Source: an uncultured Christensenellaceae bacterium
Lineage (GTDB): Bacteria > Bacillota > Clostridia > Christensenellales > UBA3700
Direction: 5' to 3'
Length of the DNA: 64,000 bases
Assembly (NCBI GenBank): GCA_910587685.1
Contig: CAJUMY010000008.1
Span: forward strand, 7,320-71,319
Shown here one piece after another: positions 27,438 through 36,138 of this stretch. Both the position numbers and the translations under genes were made by a program. The number at the start of each line of letters is the position of its first letter. The stretch's first letter is position 1. The notes below the pieces were generated by a model. That model did not search any database and was not told the origin of the DNA. It saw only the letters and a list, made by a program, of their open reading frames with translations.

Positions 27438-27863
27438 TTATACAATATGCACAGTTACGTAACATAAAAACGGAAAATAATCTTCGCTCCTACTATCCAT
27501 TAATATCACTAATCTATAAGTTCCTCTTTCATACGCATGTTCATCTGGCTCTCCTTTTTCTCCATCCGGCGTTGTGTAGCTTATACCGTCAAAGCCTATT
27601 CTTCGATTTGACGAATAATGATAAATACGCCCGTCGTCAAATTTTACTGCCGCGCCAAAATAATACCCAACTTCCCTATACGGCAACGTTATTTCTTTTT
27701 CATTCTCTTCTTCCGTTATTTCGCATAGATAGTCGTTTGGTCGACTTGTTTGATATATTAATACAGTAACGTGTTCTCTTGTCTCTTCTTCACATCCGCC
27801 GAAAGCAACTAAAAACGTCGCTATTATTAAAAATAATGCTATTGCTACTATCTTTTTCTTCAT
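27438..27863 (-). CDS. Small predicted lipoprotein of unknown function (intact copy)
   Basis: A 141-residue lipoprotein: MKKKIVAIALFLIIATFLVAF then the lipobox FGGC. The mature part has EEETREHVTVLIYQTSRPNDYLCEITEEENEKEITLPYREVGYYFGAAVKFDDGRIYHYSSNRRI and a C-terminal YFPFLCYVTVHIV. No family recognised. GGAAAGGAG precedes the ATG. A second, frameshifted copy lies directly upstream at 27980-28403 with about 85-90 per cent nucleotide identity by eye, so this is a recent tandem duplication. Confidence 0.72.
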   Translation of the reverse strand: MKKKIVAIALFLIIATFLVAFGGCEEETREHVTVLIYQTSRPNDYLCEITEEENEKEITLPYREVGYYFGAAVKFDDGRIYHYSSNRRIGFDGISYTTPDGEKGEPDEHAYERGTYRLVILMDSRSEDYFPFLCYVTVHIV

Positions 27864-27979
27864 GATCTTTTCTCCTTTCCTATCTTATCTTTATATTATA
27901 TATTTTTGATTTTCCATTTGACATTGCATCTATCTTCATTTAACGTTATATTTTCGTTCCTAATTTTAATACTGTCTCT

Positions 27980-28403
27980 TTACACAATATGCACAGTTAA
28001 AAAACAAAGAAACGGAAAATAATCCTCGCTCATACTATCCAAGCATACTTCTAACACGTAAGTTCCTCTTTCATATGCATGTTCATCTGGTTTTCCTTTT
28101 TCCCCTTCTGGTGTTGTATAAATTACGCAATTAAACCATATTCTTCGATTTGACAGATAATGATAAATACGTCCGTCGTCAAATTTTACTGCCGCGCCAA
28201 AATAATATCCGCCTTCCCTATACGGCAACGTTATTTCTTTTTCATTCTCTTCTTCCGTTATTTCGCATAGATAGTCGTTTGATCGATTTTTTTTGATATA
28301 TTAATACAGTAACGTGTTCTCTAGTTTCTTCTTCACATCCGCCGAAAGCAACTAAAAACGTCGCTAAAATCAAAAATAATGCTATTGCTATAATCTTTCT
28401 CAT
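27980..28403 (-). pseudogene. Frameshifted second copy of the small lipoprotein (A8 tract)
   Basis: ATG at 28403 after GGGGGAAC opens MRKIIAIALFLILATFLVAFGGCEEE and matches the intact copy until IYQ. There a run of eight A (on the coding strand; T8 at 28287-28294 on the plus strand) shifts the frame. With seven A the frame would read YQKNRSNDYLCEITEEE, parallel to YQTSRPNDYLCEITEEE in the intact copy, and would continue to the stop at 27980. All downstream sequence is still well conserved (YYFGAAVKFDDGRIYHY), so decay is recent or the gene is switched on and off by slippage. Confidence 0.75.
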
Positions 28404-28630
28404 TAGTTCCCCCTATGAAATTGTAATAAAAGTTTTATTTCCATTATGATTGTAACACTATATCCAGATTTTGTCAATATCGCTATTAAAAACTTAACAG
28501 CTTTTTGAGAAAATTTTTCGCAAATATTGACTTTGCTTATTTTGATAAAATATTGAAAATTCCTTCTGACAAAATAAAAATAATATAAACATTTATAGCA
28601 ACGTCCGTTGAACCGTTCTCATTTAATATA

Positions 28631-28659
28631 TTGACTATTTTACGCATATGGTATATACT
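28631..28659 (+). promoter_or_regulatory. Sigma-A-type promoter of the ROK kinase gene
   Basis: TTGACT (28631-28636), 17-bp spacer, TATACT (28654-28659); start codon 141 bp downstream. The remainder of 28404-28800 is AT-rich without further recognisable elements. Confidence 0.65.
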
Positions 28660-28800
28660 GATAACGTTGATAAGAGCTAAAAACGACCTGCGGATAACAG
28701 CCGAAAGCGGAGTCATATAATGACCTCTTCAATCGGAGAATATCGCGGTAATGCAATAATTGTCAATACATATAGCTATGTTTTGATTTTGGAGGTACAT

Positions 28801-29754
28801 ATGTATTATATAGGAATAGACGTCGGAGGAATGAGCATAAAGGGCGGCATCGTATCGGAAGAGGGAAAAATACTTCATAAAAGCGTCGTCGAAACGCGTG
28901 AAAGCTACGATGAGAATTACAGCATTTCGCTAGATATAAAAAGAGCGATAGACGAACTTCTAGACTCCTCGAATATCGGAATGAACGAAATAAAAGGTAT
29001 CGGAATAGGTGAGCCCGGTTCTATAGACTACTACAAAGGCATAGTTCGCTATTCCAACAATATCGCAATAACCAACGTTCACGTCGTCAAAGAGCTTAAG
29101 GCGTACTACGACGTCCCTATATTCATAGATAACGACGCAAACTGCGCGGCGCTCGGCGAATACGTTTTCGGCGAAGCCAAAAGCTATAAGAATATTCTCT
29201 TCGTGACCTTAGGCACGGGCATCGGCACGGGAATATTGACGGACGGCGTTCTCCTTCGCGGGAACGGTAACGCAGGCGCGGAAGGCGGGCATACCGTGAT
29301 AAGAATGAACGGCAACCGATGCAACTGCGGAAGAAGAGGCTGTTATGAAACGTACGCTTCCGTCACCGCGCTCATCCGCGATACGAAGATCGCAATGGAC
29401 GCGCATCCCGAATCGCTTATGTGGGAAATCGCGAAGAACGAGGGCAAAATAAACGGTAAAGTATCGTTCGCGGCGGCAAAGAGAGGAGACAAGACTGCCC
29501 TTAGCGTCGTAAAAAGATATATAAAATACGTTTCGGAAGGGCTCACGAATTTAGTCAATATCTTCCGTCCCGACGTAGTAATAATAGGCGGCGGCATATC
29601 GTTCGAAGGCGAATATTTAACGAAACCTATAGAGAGGTATATCAACCGCAATTCTTTCGGTTCAAAATACAACCCGAAGACAAAGGTCATCCCCGCTTCT
29701 CTGACTAACGACGCGGGAATACTCGGCGCCGCGGCGCTGCTTCTCGCGAAATGA
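28801..29754 (+). CDS. ROK-family sugar kinase (glucokinase-like)
   Basis: A 317-residue ROK protein expected to phosphorylate glucose or a related hexose with ATP. It begins YYIGIDVGGMSIKGGIV, the phosphate-binding DxGxT-like loop (here GGMS in place of GGT). VPIFIDNDANCAALGEYVFG holds the catalytic Asp, followed by VTLGTGIGTGIL and GAEGGHTVIRMNG. The zinc-binding ROK signature is CNCGRRGCYETYAS. There is no HTH domain, so it is a kinase rather than a NagC-type repressor. ATG 28801 has GGAGGT immediately upstream; a longer frame from 28720 is unsupported. Transcribed alone. Confidence 0.92.
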   Translation: MYYIGIDVGGMSIKGGIVSEEGKILHKSVVETRESYDENYSISLDIKRAIDELLDSSNIGMNEIKGIGIGEPGSIDYYKGIVRYSNNIAITNVHVVKELKAYYDVPIFIDNDANCAALGEYVFGEAKSYKNILFVTLGTGIGTGILTDGVLLRGNGNAGAEGGHTVIRMNGNRCNCGRRGCYETYASVTALIRDTKIAMDAHPESLMWEIAKNEGKINGKVSFAAAKRGDKTALSVVKRYIKYVSEGLTNLVNIFRPDVVIIGGGISFEGEYLTKPIERYINRNSFGSKYNPKTKVIPASLTNDAGILGAAALLLAK

Positions 29755-29866
29755 TACGATTTGTATGATTTTCATCGCTAAACAGACTCAGTTATAAAAC
29801 ACTATTCCCGTATCCATTTCGAACTGCTGTATAAATACTCTTTTTATTCGAATAAACTATTGCAAT

Positions 29867-29907
29867 AAATTAAAAGACCGAACTAATTACGTTTGGTCTT
29901 TTAATTT
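29867..29907. terminator. Terminator after the ROK kinase
   Basis: TTAAAAGACC (29870-29879) and GGTCTTTTAA (29895-29904) pair perfectly, with further pairing outside and one mismatch in the loop-proximal part; A/T runs on both flanks make it work in either direction, also for leuA from the right. Confidence 0.8.
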
Positions 29908-30000
29908 ATATTTTTTGATTCGTTGATTTTTTATAAGACTCGGGATTAACTTCTTCCTTTCACCGTATCGTCTTTTTCGAATAAGTCGCCGTTTTCCCGT

Positions 30001-30023
30001 TATCCCGACTGTAAATCGGGATA
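30001..30023. other. Short stem-loop just past the leuA stop
   Basis: TATCCCGA (30001-30008) and TCGGGATA (30016-30023) pair perfectly with a 7-nt loop, 2 bp past the leuA stop. No U-tract in the leuA direction; probably protects the 3' end. Confidence 0.45.
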
Positions 30024-30025
30024 TA

Positions 30026-31678
30026 TCAGTTATTGATAGCGCCGATAAGAGCCTTTATAGAAGCAGTGATGATATCCTTGTCGATACCGACGCCCCAAGT
30101 TATCTTGCCGTCTTCTCTCGTAATACCGACGTACGCCGCCGCCTGCGATCTCGAACCGCTGCTCAACGCGTGCTCTTTATAGGTGAGATCGGTGAAGTTC
30201 GCTCCTACCTTTCCTCTTAATGCGTTAGTCACCGCGTCAAGACGTCCGTTTCCGTCGGCGGTAAGATTGATCTCTTCGCCGTTCTTGCTAACGGTTATAT
30301 ACGCCTTGAAGGTGTCTCCCTTGTTGATGAAATGATATTCGACGAGTTTTATCGGTTCTTCCTTATTAACGTACGTCGAATAGAAGAGTTCATTGACTTC
30401 GTCGGGCATCATTTCCTTGTGCTTGACGTCGGACACGCCCTTTACGATATATCCGAAATTCTCTCTCATCTTAGGCGGCATATCGAAACCGTACTTCGTC
30501 TCCATGAGATACCCTATTCCGCCCTTTCCCGACTGCGAATTGATACGTATAACGTCGCCGTCATAATCTCTTCCGACGTCTTTCGGGTCGATCATGAGGT
30601 ACGGAACGTCCCACTGCTTCTTGTTCTTCTCCTCTCTGAACTTCATACCCTTGGCGATAGCGTCCTGATGCGAACCCGAGAACGCGGTAAACACGAGCTT
30701 TCCGCTGTAGGGGTGTCTATCGGAAACCTTCATTCCCGTATAAAGCTCGTAGTGGCTCACTACGTCGCTCATATTTTCAAACTTAAGATTGGGATCTACG
30801 CCCTGCGCGAACATATTGAGCGCGACGGTAACTATATCGACGTTACCCGTTCTCTCGCCGTTACCGAAAAGCGTTCCTTCCACTCTGTCGGCGCCTGCGA
30901 GTATTCCCATCTCCGCGTCGGCGACGCCCGTTCCTCTGTCGTTATGAGGATGAAGCGAAACCTCGACTGCGTCTCTGTACTTGAGATTCTTCGACATATA
31001 CTCGACCTGCGAAGCGTAAACGTGCGGCATAGACATCTGCACTGTTGCGGGAAGATTGATAATGACTTTATTATCCGGCGTCGGCTGCCATATATCGAGA
31101 ACCTTATTGCATATCTCGAGAGCGAACTCCATCTCTGTTCCCGTGAAACTTTCGGGCGAATATTCAAAGCGGAAATTGCCTTCCGTCTTTTCCGCAAACT
31201 CCTTAACGAGCTTAGCTCCGCTGACCGCTATCTCCACTATCTCTTCCTTCGACTTTCTGAACACCTGCTCGCGCTGAGCGACAGACGTAGAATTGTAGAG
31301 GTGAACGACGGCGTTCTTCGCGCCCTTGAGCGCCTCGTAAGTCTTCTTGATGATATGTTCTCTCGACTGAGTGAGCACCTGGACCGTCACGTCGTCGGGA
31401 ATGAGATCCTGCTCTATTATCGCGCGGAGAAACTGATATTCCGTATCGGACGCCGCAGGGAAACCTACCTCTATCTCTTTGAAGCCGAGCTCTACGAGGT
31501 ATTTGAAAAATTCGAGCTTTTGCTCGAGGCTCATGGGAATAATGAGCGCTTGATTTCCGTCTCTCAAATCGACGCTGCACCACTTCGGCGCCTTTTCGAT
31601 GTGATCTTTCTTCATCCAATCGAAACACGGCTCCGGAGGCATAAAATAACCTATTGAATACTTATCCACGTTCTTCAT
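30026..31678 (-). CDS. leuA: 2-isopropylmalate synthase (LeuA, long type)
   Basis: A 550-residue enzyme that condenses acetyl-CoA with 2-oxoisovalerate, the first committed step of leucine synthesis. The catalytic barrel starts APKWCSVDLRDGNQALIIPM (Arg-Asp-Gly-Asn-Gln, typical of the longer LeuA type of Clostridia and actinobacteria). SLHPHNDRGTGVADAEMGILAGADRVEGTLFGNGERTGN is the second signature with the metal-binding His pair. The C-terminal about 130 residues form the regulatory domain (AYVGITREDGKITWGVGID). ATG 31678 has AAAGGAGA before it; an upstream ATG-like extension to 31747 is unlikely. A T-box leader upstream indicates control by charged tRNA-Leu. No other leu genes are in the window. 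Confidence 0.95.
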   Translation of the reverse strand: MKNVDKYSIGYFMPPEPCFDWMKKDHIEKAPKWCSVDLRDGNQALIIPMSLEQKLEFFKYLVELGFKEIEVGFPAASDTEYQFLRAIIEQDLIPDDVTVQVLTQSREHIIKKTYEALKGAKNAVVHLYNSTSVAQREQVFRKSKEEIVEIAVSGAKLVKEFAEKTEGNFRFEYSPESFTGTEMEFALEICNKVLDIWQPTPDNKVIINLPATVQMSMPHVYASQVEYMSKNLKYRDAVEVSLHPHNDRGTGVADAEMGILAGADRVEGTLFGNGERTGNVDIVTVALNMFAQGVDPNLKFENMSDVVSHYELYTGMKVSDRHPYSGKLVFTAFSGSHQDAIAKGMKFREEKNKKQWDVPYLMIDPKDVGRDYDGDVIRINSQSGKGGIGYLMETKYGFDMPPKMRENFGYIVKGVSDVKHKEMMPDEVNELFYSTYVNKEEPIKLVEYHFINKGDTFKAYITVSKNGEEINLTADGNGRLDAVTNALRGKVGANFTDLTYKEHALSSGSRSQAAAYVGITREDGKITWGVGIDKDIITASIKALIGAINN

Positions 31679-31918
31679 AATATATCTCCTTTCGATGATC
31701 TTCTTTCTTACGTTGATCTCTATATTTTTATTCCTTATACTTATCACGCTAAGTCAAAGAATATATCTTGACATGATTTATTTTGGGCAAATATATGCCC
31801 GACCGTCCCACGCCTTCCGTATCGGTATACGGTATGTTCCGCTCCGTTACCGCTTCAACTTTCATCGGTTTCTATGCGGCTCTTTCTTCCCGTTACGCCG
31901 TATTTTATCTTTGACGTT

Positions 31919-32208
31919 AAAAAAGCCTTCCGTCCTTTTTCAAAGACGAAAGGCTGTAACTACTTCCGCGGTACCACTTCGATTACACTTTTGACAAGTG
32001 TCTCTCATTAAGAATACTTCTGCCCTCAAGCTCTATATTCCTCGGCTGTAACGGGCGTCTCCCGTACCGACCTACTATGATTTCAGCCGATCGACTAAAA
32101 GGCGAGTTCGCAAATATACCGTACTGTCTCGCACCGTCCGACAGCTCTCTTTAACAGCTCTTTATCCGCTACTTATCCTCTATCAACGTCTTTTGTTTTA
32201 AGTTGATC
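31919..32208 (-). promoter_or_regulatory. T-box riboswitch (leucine-type) in the leuA leader
   Basis: The T-box sequence GTGGTACCGCG is on the minus strand at 31967-31977. The attenuator hairpin follows: GCCTTTCGTC pairs with GACGGAAGGC across 31925-31954, then TTTTTT at 31919-31924. In the Stem I region, GAACTCGCC gives a specifier CTC (32104-32106), a leucine codon, and AGAGGATAAGTAGCGG resembles the conserved 5' element. Uncharged tRNA-Leu would pair with specifier and T-box and prevent termination. About 240 nt separate the terminator from the leuA start. Confidence 0.88.
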
Positions 32209-32214
32209 GTTAAT

Positions 32215-32243
32215 ATTTTACCACGATATTTCGAATATGTCAA
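32215..32243 (-). promoter_or_regulatory. Sigma-A promoter driving the T-box/leuA transcript
   Basis: On the minus strand TTGACA (32243-32238), 17-bp spacer, TAAAAT (32220-32215). The predicted transcript starts about 32208, at the 5' end of the T-box leader. Confidence 0.82.
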
Positions 32244-32326
32244 TATCTGTTTTCACTTTTTGACGAATATTTTTACCGAACTTATGGATCATATTACGCC
32301 GTTTATACGCCTATGATACGCAATTT

Positions 32327-32593
32327 TTATGCGACGCTCACGATTCCCTCGTAATGCAGACCGACGCCGTATTCTCTGCCGTTGATCTCTATAACGAGAT
32401 CTCCCGCGACTATTTTATTGACGTGATTTTCGTCCTGATCATTACTGAGTATCTCGGCGTAATATACGGTAAGACCGTATTGTTCCGCGTCCGCGTCAAC
32501 GCAAAATTCCATTGAGTCATATCCTATCCCCTGAATAATATCATCGAATAATCCCGGTTTAACGGTTTTATAGCCGGTCGAATTAATGGTCAT
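32327..32593 (-). pseudogene. C-terminal piece of an unknown protein, possibly cut off from its upstream gene by a frameshift
   Basis: The frame gives 88 residues from ATG 32593 (MTINSTGYKTVKPGLFDDIIQGIGYDSMEF...). It stays open and protein-like for a further 145 bp upstream (RYRYTNLVEYKNGGAVKSVKIGSNFITESGIRPIY) but has no ATG, GTG or TTG there, and runs directly into the 3' end of the 32745-33392 gene. Upstream SVKIGSNF resembles SVKYQGET of that gene. Either a single protein was broken near 32740, or ATG 32593 (with AGGA 9 nt upstream) begins a separate small protein. Function unknown. Confidence 0.45.
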
Positions 32594-32744
32594 GGTCTTA
32601 TATCCTATGTCGTCGTCGGCGATATATATCTTATTGTTCTCATAAATCGGGCGTATACCGCTTTCCGTAATAAAGTTTGATCCGATCTTTACGCTTTTGA
32701 CCGCTCCACCGTTCTTGTACTCGACGAGATTGGTATAACGATAT

Positions 32745-33392
32745 CTAAATTATAGGAACCTTGAGAGTCTCTCCCTGATATTTAACGCTTTTGATCTCCA
32801 AGTCGATACTCGCAACGCCGACAAGTTTATTATCCGCAACGAAACATACTTTTTCTTGTCCGTTCTTTCCCGAGTATTGTTGCATCAGTTCGAAATAATC
32901 TATTTTTTCCCTATCTACCTTCGCCTGCTTCCTATTACCCACAGGCGAAAATGCGTATACATATATAAGATATACCGTCGTATCGACTATCTTTCCCGAA
33001 TACGATCTGTTATCTGTGATACGTACGACATGTCCTATAATATCGCTGCCGGTATCGTCGTTTAGCTCCATAACGGTATAGCTGTATTTGACGTATTCTT
33101 CATCGTCCATATTGATGTTCGCGACCTGCTCTTTAGTTCCGTATATGAAAAAATACCAGTAATCGCTCGCCTTATCGCCGTAACCTTCGTACTTTTTATT
33201 CATCTTACCTACAGCTTCTTTAAGCGTCGTTTTAGAAAGGTCAACTTTCTCTTCTGCTTCTACAGAGCTTATCGTATATATCACGCTAAATCTGTAGCTA
33301 AGTACAACGGTTATAGTCGTAATGATTATAGCCGCCGCAAGCAAAACCGCGATCACCGATACCGTTATCTTTTTTCCGCGCGTTAGTTTCAT
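32745..33392 (-). CDS. Unknown membrane-anchored protein
   Basis: A 215-residue protein from ATG 33392 (GAGGG eight bases upstream; a longer start at 33413 lacks one). Residues about 8-31 form one membrane helix (ITVSVIAVLLAAAIIITTITVVL), and the rest is extracytoplasmic and polar: KMNKKYEGYGDKASDYWYFFIYGT, GHVVRITDNRSYSGKIVDTTVYLIYVYAF. No domain recognised. It may have lost its C-terminal part to a frameshift (see the entry at 32327-32593). Confidence 0.6.
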   Translation of the reverse strand: MKLTRGKKITVSVIAVLLAAAIIITTITVVLSYRFSVIYTISSVEAEEKVDLSKTTLKEAVGKMNKKYEGYGDKASDYWYFFIYGTKEQVANINMDDEEYVKYSYTVMELNDDTGSDIIGHVVRITDNRSYSGKIVDTTVYLIYVYAFSPVGNRKQAKVDREKIDYFELMQQYSGKNGQEKVCFVADNKLVGVASIDLEIKSVKYQGETLKVPII

Positions 33393-33476
33393 AATTAAAT
33401 CCCTCTTTACCATTATTTTAATACTAATATTATTAAATTATGGGTACGTATTCAATGCGTCATATTATATAAAACA

Positions 33477-33512
33477 AAAGTATAACTCAAAATTTATTCA
33501 AGTTATACTTTT
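33477..33512. terminator. Terminator downstream of the GH18 gene
   Basis: AAAAGTATAACT (33477-33488) pairs with AGTTATACTTTT (33501-33512). A/T runs flank both sides; it ends the leftward chitinase-like gene 87 bp past its stop. Confidence 0.75.
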
Positions 33513-33598
33513 ATTTTAACATATTTTTTTCTTATTGCAAATACTATAGACAAATATTTGATTAATTTTTTATTTTTTTACTCTTCTTTTCTACTGCA

Positions 33599-34993
33599 TT
33601 ACGCCTTCATTATAACTCTCTCCATAGCTTCGGCAACGGCTTTATGCAGGGAATATTCGTAGCTGTAAGGCGCGTCGCAGCACATACGGAATATCATTAC
33701 TCCTCCAAGACCGCTCGCTATTGCGTACGTAGTCTTGTCTCTATTCATTGCATATCCGTTGACGTAAGCGTCGCAATACTTTGTCAAGCCGTCTTCGACG
33801 TATTCAAAGTCTTTTACGTAATTTCCCCATTTGCCGAGCGACTTTCCGTTGACGTTATAGTCCCAGTTCATATCCGGCCACGCGTTGCTGGAACCGTTGA
33901 CCGTTCTGCCGTAAAACGAAAGTCCCGGCATCACCTGTTCGGGCTTGAAATTCGTACTTGTCAAAAATTGCTCTACAGCGCTCTTTCCCGTAACGTAATG
34001 AGAAGCGTGTTCTCCCCTTTCGTCGAAGATGTCATACGTCATGAGATTGACGTATTCTATGGCTTCGCACGCTTCTTTCGAAAATTTTACTCCCCAATGC
34101 GCGACCGCGACGGTTATAAATCTTCCTTCCTCTTTAAGCGCCGACGAAAGCCTCGTTATAAGCGTCGAGTACGCGTCCCATTGACTCTTTTTATTAGGAT
34201 ATTCCCAGTCGATATCTATCGCGTCTATCCCGAACTCTCTTGCAAAAGCCGTCATATTCGTAATTATTTTGTCAATATTGCGGTTGATCCATTTCTTAAC
34301 GCCTTCGGGTTCGTTTCTTCCGTTGTCAGCGCCCGTCATACTCTGAATATTCACGCTCACGACAATATTCATATCCTCTTTTATACGTCTTAGAGTAGCG
34401 ACGTCGTTTTCAAAATCATCCTTTCCCTCTCCGTATACGATCTCCGCCGCCGAGTTCATTCCAATCTCGCCGATACATATTATATCGGTCACCTTATCGA
34501 AATAACCGACGAAATCTGGATTGTTCTCGTTCTTTTGCAATTTTCCTTTTTCGGTCGTGAGATATTCGGTCACGCGGAACGGCTTCTCCCTTCTCTCCTT
34601 CGTACTGTCGTAAGCCTTTACGGAATCTATCTTCGTCTTGCCTAACGCAGAAAAGATCTCTATACGCAGTTCGTCAGTAACGATACCGTCCAAAGAACAA
34701 ACTCTGTATCTATCTATTCTATCCTGCCTATATACGAGAGAATAACTTCCGTCGTCTTTCTTTCCGTATACGCCGAAATTAGTGACCTTATCCGCTTTCT
34801 CTTCAAGAACTAGCGTATCTACGTACTGCTTTCCCTTTAGAGATACGGTATAGACGTTGCCGCTTTGCTCTACGCTTTTGACGAGATCGCTTTTAAAGAG
34901 AGACGCTTCACAGCTCTCTTTACAACCTGCAAATACGAATATCCCCGTCGCTAGCATGACGAGACAAAGAATAATAACTGCCGCTTTCTTCAT
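33599..34993 (-). CDS. Secreted glycoside hydrolase family 18 lipoprotein (chitinase/endoglycosidase type)
   Basis: A 464-residue lipoprotein: MKKAAVIILCLVMLATGIFVFAGC gives a signal and lipobox FAGC, so it sits on the outer face of the membrane. An unassigned N-terminal region of about 130 residues precedes the GH18 barrel. The catalytic DxxDxDxE motif is FGIDAIDIDWEYPN (about residue 250), and YVNLMTYDIFDERGEHASHYVTG and MPGLSFYGRTVNG are further family motifs. A C-terminal GLGGVMIFRMCCDAPYSYEYSLHKAV matches the end of the GH18 barrel. Substrate could be chitin, peptidoglycan or N-glycan chitobiose; not decidable here. Confidence 0.9.
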   Translation of the reverse strand: MKKAAVIILCLVMLATGIFVFAGCKESCEASLFKSDLVKSVEQSGNVYTVSLKGKQYVDTLVLEEKADKVTNFGVYGKKDDGSYSLVYRQDRIDRYRVCSLDGIVTDELRIEIFSALGKTKIDSVKAYDSTKERREKPFRVTEYLTTEKGKLQKNENNPDFVGYFDKVTDIICIGEIGMNSAAEIVYGEGKDDFENDVATLRRIKEDMNIVVSVNIQSMTGADNGRNEPEGVKKWINRNIDKIITNMTAFAREFGIDAIDIDWEYPNKKSQWDAYSTLITRLSSALKEEGRFITVAVAHWGVKFSKEACEAIEYVNLMTYDIFDERGEHASHYVTGKSAVEQFLTSTNFKPEQVMPGLSFYGRTVNGSSNAWPDMNWDYNVNGKSLGKWGNYVKDFEYVEDGLTKYCDAYVNGYAMNRDKTTYAIASGLGGVMIFRMCCDAPYSYEYSLHKAVAEAMERVIMKA

Positions 34994-35037
34994 TATTTAC
35001 GCCTCTTATTATATTTCTTATATATAATACTCTATCC

Positions 35038-35673
35038 TTATTCTTGATCCGCTGTATTCTCGGGAAATATCAACTCTGCGGTATTGATCTCGACGTATAC
35101 TCTTTCTTCGACGCTTTCTCTCTTCCGTACAGCCGTTATAGCGGCGACGTCTACGTCTTTCATTACGATAAGGACGTCGTTATCCTGACATTTTAATCTA
35201 CTGTCTTTGATACTCTTTATGACAAAACCTCGTCGAAGAACCGAATACTCGTATTCGAAACCCCTAAAAAAATAAAGCTGTTTGAAAAGGATCGAAAAAA
35301 TTCCCTTTTGCGCCGTGTTCATTTCCTCGTCGTCGATCTCCGCGGCGATATAACAGCCGTCGTTAAAATCGTAGGTATAAGTATAAAAATAACCGTCTTC
35401 GTTCCTATCGTAATATACGTTGTTTCCGTCGGGGATCGCCAAATAAAATCCTCTTTTTCTGTCGAATATGCTCACGTAAGTATCGACGCCGACGTCCTCG
35501 CCGTAATCGAACTCTACCTTTATCTTAAAATTCGAATATTTGCTCGTATCTTTAAGAAATCTATCGAGAATATCGGTATCCCTAACGTTGCCGTCGTCGC
35601 ACGCCGCGAACGAAACGGCAAGAAGCGTAAACAAAACTAATACGGCAGTTACTATCGTTATCTTTCTTTTCAC
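35038..35673 (-). CDS. Unknown lipoprotein (paralogue of 36139-36741)
   Basis: A 211-residue lipoprotein with GTG start after GGCGGAAAA. MKRKITIVTAVLVLFTLLAV then FAAC is the lipobox. The mature part has DILDRFLKDTSKYSNFKIKVEFDYG, a Tyr-rich segment VYYDRNEDGYFYTYTYDFNDG, EIDDEEMNTAQKGIFSILF, and INTAELIFPENT at the end. The same order (internal EIDDEE, closing LIFPE-like strand) appears in the downstream paralogue. Fold unknown. Confidence 0.65.
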   Translation of the reverse strand: MKRKITIVTAVLVLFTLLAVSFAACDDGNVRDTDILDRFLKDTSKYSNFKIKVEFDYGEDVGVDTYVSIFDRKRGFYLAIPDGNNVYYDRNEDGYFYTYTYDFNDGCYIAAEIDDEEMNTAQKGIFSILFKQLYFFRGFEYEYSVLRRGFVIKSIKDSRLKCQDNDVLIVMKDVDVAAITAVRKRESVEERVYVEINTAELIFPENTADQE

Positions 35674-35941
35674 TTTTTCCGCCTTTTATTATCTATACGT
35701 TACGTATCGTCTATATTATTTTAACCTATCGCGTCTATTATGTCAATAAAACGAAAAATTATATTTTTTATAAATACTATTGTTTAATATCTTTTGAAGA
35801 AAAGAGCAGCTCGACGTTCTTTGACATTTTTAAGAAACTGTCATTAATTGGTCGATAGTTTCCAAAATCTTTTTCTTTCAAAGCGAAAGTATCAAGTAAA
35901 ATAAGCGGTAAATCAACAAATATTACAAAACAGCCAAATAT

Positions 35942-36102
35942 ATTATACATGGCAAAACTGATATTAAAAGTGGAATTTACGATATTAAATATGGCAAAAT
36001 CATTTTTTGCAGTTTTTTGACGTTACTTTTAGGTGGAATTTTTGAAACTAAAGGTGACATTTTGTTAATAAAAGTGGAATTTTTGATATTAAAGGCGGCA
36101 AA
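35942..36102 (-). repeat. Array A: degenerate 21-bp phased repeats
   Basis: Units of the type AATTTTTGATATTAAAAGTGG recur with their GTG/ATG core at 35949, 35970, 35991, 36033, 36054, 36074 and 36095, i.e. steps of 21, 21, 42, 21, 20 and 21. The orientation is the reverse of arrays B and C. The array fills much of the 465-bp gap between two lipoprotein genes. Confidence 0.75.
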
Positions 36103-36138
36103 ACTCTTTTTAATTATTTTTTACGCATTTTCTTAATA

